The notes under the pieces are model-generated. The model had not been told where the DNA came from and made no database searches. It saw only the letters and a program-made list of their open reading frames with translations. Positions 58,528 through 64,000 of a stretch of DNA of 64,000 nt are shown here, one piece after another (the stretch's first letter is position 1; every line of letters starts with the position of its first letter). This stretch comes from Gp6-AA40 sp963772955 (GTDB lineage Bacteria; Acidobacteriota; Vicinamibacteria; Vicinamibacterales; UBA2999), in NCBI GenBank assembly GCA_963772955.1, contig CAVYZF010000009.1:496001-560000 (forward strand), in the 5' to 3' direction. Both the position numbers and the translations under genes were made by a program.

Positions 58528-59478
58528 ATGGCCCCGTTTGCCGCCATTTTTCTCGTGACGCTGGCGACCGCGTCGTCCGGTCTGACCGCGACGGCTGTCG
58601 CTCGGCCGGCCACCGGCAGCCGTCCCGACATCAGACTCCTCGATCTCGCCGCGATCCGTCGCCTCGTGAATGCGCTCGCACGACAGCGCGTCACGATGAC
58701 CGAGGGTGAACGGGCCGCAGCCTGGGCAGATTTCTCATTGGTCTCGCAAGCTGTCATCGGCGACTCCAGGGTCGGCCCCTTTGATTTCGACGAGCTCGCA
58801 ACTGCCGCAACGAGTGGCGATGGCCCGCGCGTGGCTGCGACGGCTGGCGTCGCCATTCGCGACATGGCTGCGTATCAGCTGCTGGCTCTCGGATACTCCG
58901 CGCGTGAGACCGCAGACGTTGTGAGCGGCCGTATCAGTCAGCGTGCGCTCGACACCGCGCGTCAGATGCTCGCCGTGGGTCAGACGAAGGACATGGCGGC
59001 GAACTATCTCGACTCTCAATACAAACGAATCGTCGCTCTCCAGACCGCGCGCAACCTGCCTCGACGACGCGCAGGGGGCGCACCGGTGAGGACGACGGCA
59101 TTCGATTCCTTGATCGAGAAGTACGCCAACCTCCATCAGGTCGAAGCGTCGATCGTCAGGGCGATCATGGAGACGGAGTCTGCATTCAATCCCGCGGCGC
59201 TCTCACGTGCGGGAGCGATCGGCCTGATGCAGTTGATGCCGATGACGGCGCGCGAGCTCGGCGTCAATCCGTTCGTGCCGGAGCAGAACATCGAAGGCGG
59301 TGTTCGATACTTCTCGCAGCTGCTGAAAATGTTTGGCAGCAACCTCGAGCTCGCACTGGTCGCCTACAACGGTGGTCCTGGTTACGCGCAACGGTACGCG
59401 CGCGGACAGGCCGCGCTGTACGGTGAAACACGCGACTACGTCCGCAGGGTGCTCTCCAAGCTCAGCGCAATTCGCTGA
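58528..59478 (+). CDS. lytic transglycosylase (SLT domain)
   Basis: A 316-residue exported murein hydrolase. Signal-like MAPFAAIFLVTLATASS; a middle helical region; then the SLT domain with the catalytic Glu in AIMETESAFNPAALSRAGA, followed by IGLMQLMPMTARELGVN, NIEGGVRYFSQLLKMFG and LALVAYNGGPGYAQRYA, all standard soluble-lytic-transglycosylase motifs. It cleaves glycan strands of peptidoglycan to form anhydro-muropeptides. The ORF is open further upstream, but ATG 58528 begins the signal peptide. It follows the HTH-GAF gene by 110 bases. Confidence 0.9.
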   Translation: MAPFAAIFLVTLATASSGLTATAVARPATGSRPDIRLLDLAAIRRLVNALARQRVTMTEGERAAAWADFSLVSQAVIGDSRVGPFDFDELATAATSGDGPRVAATAGVAIRDMAAYQLLALGYSARETADVVSGRISQRALDTARQMLAVGQTKDMAANYLDSQYKRIVALQTARNLPRRRAGGAPVRTTAFDSLIEKYANLHQVEASIVRAIMETESAFNPAALSRAGAIGLMQLMPMTARELGVNPFVPEQNIEGGVRYFSQLLKMFGSNLELALVAYNGGPGYAQRYARGQAALYGETRDYVRRVLSKLSAIR

Positions 59479-59561
59479 GGCCCATCCGCAACGCAGACAC
59501 GCTCTCACGCGGGACGGCAAGTCCGCTCGCGGGTCCAGGCGCGTGTGCCACGAAGACTCCC

Positions 59562-59720
59562 TTACAAGCCGAACTGCCGGAGGTGATGGTCGACGTGCAG
59601 GTACGCCCATCGCATCCACGCTGACTCGGACATCTGTCCGAAGATCGGGTGCGCAGGCCACTCACGGTTTCTTGCGGTGGTCACAGTCTCCAGCAGCGAT
59701 GTGAGACTCGGATGCCGCTC
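59562..59720 (-). pseudogene. C-terminal remnant of a DUF1569-like protein
   Basis: The frame ends HPIFGQMSESAWMRWAYLH then VDHHLRQFGL, the highly conserved C-terminus of DUF1569 (DinB-like) proteins. Only about 50 residues are present, joined at the front to the sequence of a TPR protein in another frame. It is not an independent gene; it marks a junction produced by deletion or assembly error. Confidence 0.5.
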
Positions 59721-60383
59721 GTCGTCCGAGCAGACGTTCGCCGCCCGCTTCCTTGAACTCAGACCACGACTGGAACGCCGGAATGTGCGCGCGTCGCATG
59801 CGAATAAGCGCTTTGCGTGCGTCGTCGCGCCGGCCGGAAAGGCTAAGCCCGATGACGCGGATGCCCTCATCGGCGCCCGCGACAAGCACTGCCGGCTCGA
59901 CGCTCATCAGCACGTCGAGCTCCGGCCATGAGCAGTGTTTGTTCGAGGCTCGTCGGCACGTTCGGATCGAGACGTCGTGCTTCGACGTGCGCGGCGATCG
60001 ACTCTTTGAACAGTCCGCAGTAACGGCACGCATGAACGAGACCGGCGAAAAGCTCGGGGTCGTTGCCGTGACGGTTGGCCTCATTCAGCAGCCGCACGAC
60101 CGCTCGCACGGGCTGACCGATGTCGGCCTCCAGATTCGCGTAGAACTTGTGCGCGATCGACAGATGTGGATTGAGCGTCAGTGTGGGGCGTGAGGAAGAC
60201 GTTCGACGGCTTGAGATCACGATGGACGATGCCGCGGGAGTGGAGGGCAGAAAGCGCGGCAAGCATCTCGAGCGCGATGGGCATGACCTGCGACACGGTC
60301 ATCGCGCCGTCTCTGCACCATTCCACATCCCTGAAGTTGCTGTCTCTACAGAAACGTCGAACGAGAGAGGCGCGGTTCGACAT
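59720..60383 (-). pseudogene. decayed Ser/Thr kinase-TPR gene with internal deletion
   Basis: Transcribed on the minus strand: LAALSALHSRGIVHRDLKPS is a canonical kinase catalytic loop (HRDLKPSN), but the N-lobe before it and the DFG/activation segment after it are missing. At about 60185 the frame moves directly into a TPR-like region: AHKFYANLEADIGQPVRAVV, NDPELFAGLVHACRYCGLF, then AAHVEARRLDPNVPTSLEQT and GLSLSGRRDDARKAL. Frames change several times and the 3' part runs into DUF1569 sequence. It is a non-functional remnant of an acidobacterial eukaryotic-like kinase with TPR repeats. Confidence 0.65.
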
Positions 60384-60415
60384 CGACTCACGCCGCGGGT
60401 ATCCTGATCGGCCTC

Positions 60416-61597
60416 ATGGCCGCGAGCACAGCCGTCGACGTCGCCTCTCGGACGTCAACAGCCAGTTCCCGCCTCGCGTCGCTCGACATCCTTCGCGGCG
60501 CCGTCATGGTGCTCATGGCGATCGATCATGTCCGGGTCTACTCGGGCGTCCCCGCTGGCGGGCCGAGCGCGGGTGTCTTCTTCACTCGCTGGGTGACCCA
60601 TTTCTGCGCGCCGGTCTTTGTGTTCCTGGCTGGCACGGCGGCGTTCCTGCACTTGCGCAAGCTCGGTGCCAAAGGAGCGCTCGCGACGTATCTGGTGACG
60701 CGCGGCCTGATGCTCGTCGTGCTCGAGTTGACGGTGATCAGAACAGCGTGGACGTTCAACGTCGACTACGGCGGGCTCATTCTTGCCGGCGTGATCTGGA
60801 TGCTCGGCTGGTGCATGGTGCTGCTGGCAGCCCTTGCCTGGCTGCCTACGTGGGCCGTTGGATGTGTCGGGTTCCTGATCGTTGTGGGACAAAACCGGCT
60901 GGCAGCGATCGTGTCGGCGAGCGGTGCGTCGATCCAGTGGCTGTGGCAGTTCCTTTATTTCGGGGGGGACGTCCGCTTTGGTGAGAACGGTCCCACGATC
61001 ACGATCCTCTACACGCTCGTGCCGTGGATTGGTGTCATGGCTCTCGGCTACGCCTGTGGCGCGGTCATTGTCATGGAGAGTTCCGCGCGTCAGCGCATCC
61101 TGCTGCGACTCGGCGTCGCGGCGACCGCGCTCTTCCTGGTCGTCGGCGGCGTGATGGTGTTCACGGCGGTACCCTCAGGCGATGGGATGCCGGCGCTGTT
61201 TCGCTTGTTGAATCAGCAGAAGTATCCCGCCTCGCCGATGTTCCTGCTGATGACGCTTGGTCCTGCGATTGCGCTGCTGCCGCTTGCGGAACGAGCGCGC
61301 AACGGGATCGCGGCCGCGCTCGATACGTTTGGACGTGTGCCGCTGTTCTACTACCTGCTGCACATCCCTCTCATCCACGTGACGGCGCTCGTCGTCTGGT
61401 ATCTGCGTGACGGTGCGTTTGGCACCGAGCGATTCGCAACGGCTCCGTACGTGTTCATTCCGGATCCGCACCAGCAGTGGAGCCTGTCGCTGCTGTATCT
61501 CGTCTTCGCGATTGACGTCGCGATTCTTTACGTGGCGTGCCGCTGGTACATGCACGTCAAGGCGACACGGCCGCGTCCGTGGATGCGATACGTCTGA
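60416..61597 (+). CDS. heparan-alpha-glucosaminide acetyltransferase-like membrane protein (DUF1624)
   Basis: A 393-residue polytopic membrane protein with about ten TM segments. The N-terminal SRLASLDILRGAVMVLMAID followed by HVRVYSG and HFCAPVFVFLAGTAAFLHLR is the DUF1624/HGSNAT core, which includes the conserved Asp-His pair. The C-terminal part has GRVPLFYYLLHIPLIHVTAL, typical of the YeiB/acyltransferase superfamily. Members are thought to move acyl groups across membranes; substrate unknown. The gene diverges from the decayed kinase gene and starts at ATG 60416. DinB follows 20 bases later. Confidence 0.85.
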   Translation: MAASTAVDVASRTSTASSRLASLDILRGAVMVLMAIDHVRVYSGVPAGGPSAGVFFTRWVTHFCAPVFVFLAGTAAFLHLRKLGAKGALATYLVTRGLMLVVLELTVIRTAWTFNVDYGGLILAGVIWMLGWCMVLLAALAWLPTWAVGCVGFLIVVGQNRLAAIVSASGASIQWLWQFLYFGGDVRFGENGPTITILYTLVPWIGVMALGYACGAVIVMESSARQRILLRLGVAATALFLVVGGVMVFTAVPSGDGMPALFRLLNQQKYPASPMFLLMTLGPAIALLPLAERARNGIAAALDTFGRVPLFYYLLHIPLIHVTALVVWYLRDGAFGTERFATAPYVFIPDPHQQWSLSLLYLVFAIDVAILYVACRWYMHVKATRPRPWMRYV

Positions 61598-61617
61598 CAC
61601 TGGAGGACCCGCCCACC

Positions 61618-62139
61618 ATGACCACTGCTGAAGTTCGTCATCTGTTCACTTACACCGAATGGGCGAACGCGCGTGTCCTGGATGCTGCGGAGAAGCTGCC
61701 GCCCGAGGAACGGCTGCGCGACGTCCACATCAGTTACAAGTCGATCCTCGGCACGCTCTTGCACATGGCTGGTGCGGAGTGGATATGGCTCGAACGCTGG
61801 TTCGGTCACTCTCCCGTGGGCCCCGATGTCTGGGCGGGATGGACACCTGCCGACGCGCGTAGCCTGCAGCAGGTACGGGAGAAGTGGCAGCCGGTCATCG
61901 AGAGACGCAAGGAGTACCTGGGGACGATTTCGGATGCGGATCTCGCTCGCGAGCTGGGTTACACGCGATTCACCGGCGAGCCCTATTCACTGCCGCTCGG
62001 TCAGCAGATGCAGCATGTCGTCAATCATGCGACTCTCCACCGCGGCCAAGTCGTGGGCATGATTCGACAGCTTGGCGTCGCGCCGCCGTCGACCGACCTG
62101 CTGTTCTACCTGATGGAGACCCGACTGCCATCAGTCTGA
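61618..62139 (+). CDS. DinB family protein
   Basis: A 173-residue DinB/YfiT-like four-helix-bundle protein. It starts MTTAEVRHLFTYTEWANARV, has the metal-binding helix with HMAGAEWIWLERWFG and the second His pair in HVVNHATLHRGQVVGMIRQL, all His ligands intact. Relatives are metal-dependent thiol transferases or hydrolases; the substrate is unknown. It is intact, 20 bases downstream of the acyltransferase-like gene, and probably co-transcribed with it. Confidence 0.92.
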   Translation: MTTAEVRHLFTYTEWANARVLDAAEKLPPEERLRDVHISYKSILGTLLHMAGAEWIWLERWFGHSPVGPDVWAGWTPADARSLQQVREKWQPVIERRKEYLGTISDADLARELGYTRFTGEPYSLPLGQQMQHVVNHATLHRGQVVGMIRQLGVAPPSTDLLFYLMETRLPSV

Positions 62140-62155
62140 AGATATCGACGGCGTC

Positions 62156-62548
62156 CTAGTCCCATTCGATTTCGACGCCATGGCCGCGCGCCTTGTCGCC
62201 ATGCATCGGCGTAACAAATCCCAGGAGGCAGCCCTTGCCGCCGTCACGAAGCAGGTGGCACCGCACCTTGATCTTGTCGCCGACCAGCACGTCTTCCTTC
62301 TTGACGCCCTTCAGGAAGATGCCCTGCGGGTTCGTGGCTTCGAGCGACCACGTAGTCGTGTCACCCTTCTCGCCTTTGACGTCCAGATAGATGATCGAGT
62401 GCGGGACGATGAAGATCACCTGCTTGATTGTGCCTTCCATGATCGTCCACGTCTGGACGTCATAGTTGCCGTGTGAGTGATGGGCAAGTGCAGAGGCGGT
62501 CAGACACGACACGCACGCGAACGCAACGACGAAGGACTTGAGTCGCAT
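62156..62548 (-). CDS. DUF6152 family secreted protein
   Basis: A 130-residue protein. Signal peptide MRLKSFVVAFACVSCLTASALA, then His23-His24 (HHSHGNYD) and a beta domain with MEGTIKQVIFIVPHSIIYLD, TTWSLEATNPQGIFLKGVKK and GDKIKVRCHLLRDG. I place the start at 62548 because gaggggcg just upstream is a good ribosome binding site; ATG 62560 overlaps the upstream stop as ATGA. It is the third DUF6152 paralogue in the window and is coupled to the preceding secreted protein gene. Confidence 0.83.
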   Translation of the reverse strand: MRLKSFVVAFACVSCLTASALAHHSHGNYDVQTWTIMEGTIKQVIFIVPHSIIYLDVKGEKGDTTTWSLEATNPQGIFLKGVKKEDVLVGDKIKVRCHLLRDGGKGCLLGFVTPMHGDKARGHGVEIEWD

Positions 62549-62556
62549 GTCGCCCC

Positions 62557-63268
62557 TCATTTCTTCGGTGGAATGGTGCCATCAATCGATGTGTTCAGGT
62601 CCCGCACGGTAAACGGCGGCATCTCGCGGGGAAACTTCCATTCCCCGTAGCCCTCGGTGTAGATCGTCCGGTAGCGAATCGCGAGTCCCTTGTCGTCGGC
62701 CCAGGCCAGCCCCTGCATGAACAGGATCGGGTCCGGCATTCCGGAGGTCAACAGTGGCCTGATGGATGTACAGCCTGCCGGCGTGCTGGTGAATCGCCGC
62801 AAACGTCCGCGTCTTGTCCGGGTTGTTCATCTGCAGGAGACGCCCCGACACGAGCTCGACGAAGTAATACATGTAGTGCGTGATCTTGACGCCGTCGCGC
62901 TGCATGAAATTCCACACTTCGTGGTCGGTGGCGCCGGCGAGATCGAGTCGGAAGTCGTTCTGGCAGGAATCGCCGTCACCTTGCGCCGCCCGGCACTTCG
63001 CCGCTCGATCGGCATGCAGCTTCTCGATGTTCCGGTAGTCGACGACCGTCGTGGAGTAGCGTCCCAGCGGGTCGGAGGCGCTGTAGACCCTGGCGGGTAG
63101 TTGCTGGCGGTACTCCGTGGTGTAAGTGATCGTTTCGACTTTGGGCTGACCGGGAAAGTTCGCGCTGAAGCCATCCTCAGTGCTGACGAAGCGCGTCCAG
63201 TCCTGGGCCGAGACCGGTTGAGCGAGCGAGACGATCAACGCCGCAGGAATCAATGGAATCAGGCGCAT
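62557..63268 (-). CDS. secreted hypothetical protein, one frameshift
   Basis: About 236 residues. Signal peptide MRLIPLIPAALIVSLAQPV; then DWTRFVSTEDGFSANFPGQP, a phrase seen in a family of small exported acidobacterial proteins, LPARVYSASDPLGRYSTTVV, and after a frame change near 62745 PDPILFMQGLAWADDKGLAI with YGEWKFPREMPPFTVRDLNT. A ribosome binding site (gaggaggaacc) precedes ATG 63268. Cysteines at about 81 and 90 could form a disulfide. Its function is unknown; overlap with the DUF6152 gene suggests a shared extracytoplasmic role. Confidence 0.72.
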
Positions 63269-63389
63269 GGTTCCTCCTCGGCTCCAGACGCGGCACCGAT
63301 AGTCCAGTAGTGTCGAGATACTGCCCAAAACGCAGGGGGCGTGCAAGCTATAATCCGCGGCCTGAGACCGCCAACGGTGGGAGTGCCAT

Positions 63390-64000
63390 ATGCTTGCGTT
63401 TCCCTCGAGGTCCACGTCATTTCGTCGCGCGGTAGTTGCCGGGTTGCTCGGGCTGCTCCTCGGCGTGCCTTCGGTCGCTGAGCTGACCGCTCAGTCGCGG
63501 ACGGTTGCGGACCGCGTCTACTCCGACGCTCAGGCCGCGCGCGGCCAGGCTGTGTACAAGGGGCAATGCCTTGCCTGTCACGGCGACGCGCTTCAAGGCG
63601 TCGTGGGACCGCCCCTCACCGGCAGCAGCTTTCTCGCGGTCTGGGGTTCCCGTTCGCTGGCAGATCTCGTCGACAAGATCCAGAAGACGATGCCGCCCCA
63701 GGCGCCTGGCTCCGTGTCTCAGCAGCAAGCGATCGACGTGGCAGCGTATACGCTGAGCGCTGGCAAGTTCCCGGCCGGACAGACTGAACTGCAGGCGGCG
63801 ACGCTGTCGGGGACCGCATTCCCAGCAGGGCCTCAACCTGCGAGTGCACCCGGCGTTGCTTCGTCATTCGCCGTCGCCGGTAATCTGGCGCAGTTGATGC
63901 GCGGGGTGACCTTTCCGAACGCGAACATCTTGTTCAACGTGCAAGTGAAGGACCCGGGCAAAGAGAAGCCAGCCATCCCGATGCCGTTCGACTACGTCGC
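63390..64000 (+). CDS. secreted c-type cytochrome, 3' end outside the window
   Basis: Open from ATG 63390 to the window edge. After an export signal (VVAGLLGLLLGVPSVA) comes a cytochrome c domain with the haem motif CLACHGDALQG and a probable Met ligand in QKTMPPQAPG, then a linker and NLAQLMRGVTFPNANILF, the conserved block of the cytochrome at 25414. Its relative suggests a further C-terminal haem motif beyond the edge. It is a paralogue of 25414 and likely another terminal electron acceptor for periplasmic dehydrogenases. Confidence 0.88.
   Translation, partial: MLAFPSRSTSFRRAVVAGLLGLLLGVPSVAELTAQSRTVADRVYSDAQAARGQAVYKGQCLACHGDALQGVVGPPLTGSSFLAVWGSRSLADLVDKIQKTMPPQAPGSVSQQQAIDVAAYTLSAGKFPAGQTELQAATLSGTAFPAGPQPASAPGVASSFAVAGNLAQLMRGVTFPNANILFNVQVKDPGKEKPAIPMPFDYV

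Overview
The window is GC-rich, gene-dense DNA and most likely comes from an Acidobacteriota genome, probably of the Vicinamibacteria type. I infer this from gene content: a fused MacB/FtsX 'ADOP' permease, a TIGR03435 protein, two large TonB-dependent receptors with carboxypeptidase-regulatory N-termini and no SusD partner, two PQQ dehydrogenases, several secreted c-type cytochromes, three DUF6152 paralogues and two DUF6644-like membrane proteins. No rRNA, tRNA, CRISPR array, phage or complete insertion sequence was recognised.

Layout. 1-1251: LigD-type polymerase and ligase (NHEJ), then a Uma2 nuclease (1312-1881). 2062-6892: ADOP permease, TIGR03435 protein, a small ORF, a secreted intradiol dioxygenase and a cupin. 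6993-7674: VapBC toxin-antitoxin pair with a clear operator palindrome. 7722-12030: DUF6644, DUF6152, YkvA, a membrane protein and an M1 peptidase. 12143-17942: a leaderless minigene remnant, a four-TM protein and a full-length Lhr helicase. 17939-25347: PfpI amidotransferase, a second ATP-dependent DNA ligase, an Asp-box propeller, a sigma factor fused to a phenylalanyl-tRNA-synthetase-like domain, a membrane hydrolase, a GNAT and a 5'-3' exonuclease. 25414-28107: two cytochromes and a polysaccharide deacetylase. 28137-36683 (minus): sensor kinase, response regulator, TonB receptor and PQQ dehydrogenase in one unidirectional block. 36787-42835: DUF763, a papain-lipase fusion, bactofilin, a second PQQ dehydrogenase and RidA. 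42978-50744: degenerate GGDEF-like protein, pseudokinase-PEGA protein, RskA-like protein and a second TonB receptor. 51000-64000: decayed lipoprotein/DUF6644 remnants, MBL hydrolase, DUF6152, amidohydrolase, M6 protease, HTH-GAF regulator, lytic transglycosylase, a decayed kinase-TPR gene, an acyltransferase-like membrane protein, DinB, DUF6152 and a truncated cytochrome at the edge.

How the genes fit together: the dominant theme is a periplasmic/outer-membrane oxidative economy (quinoprotein dehydrogenases, haem cytochromes, dioxygenase, TonB receptors), one part of which sits under a propeller-type sensor kinase. The second theme is DNA repair (NHEJ ligase/polymerase, LigC-like ligase, Lhr, 5' nuclease).

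Quality warning: about 20 otherwise well-conserved genes are broken by single-base frameshifts that restore a family-typical length when bridged, some in homopolymers. This looks like uncorrected indels in the assembly, not mass pseudogenisation. I annotate such genes end to end and mark the approximate shift points. The most unusual object is the sigma factor/PheRS-like fusion at 20947-22203.
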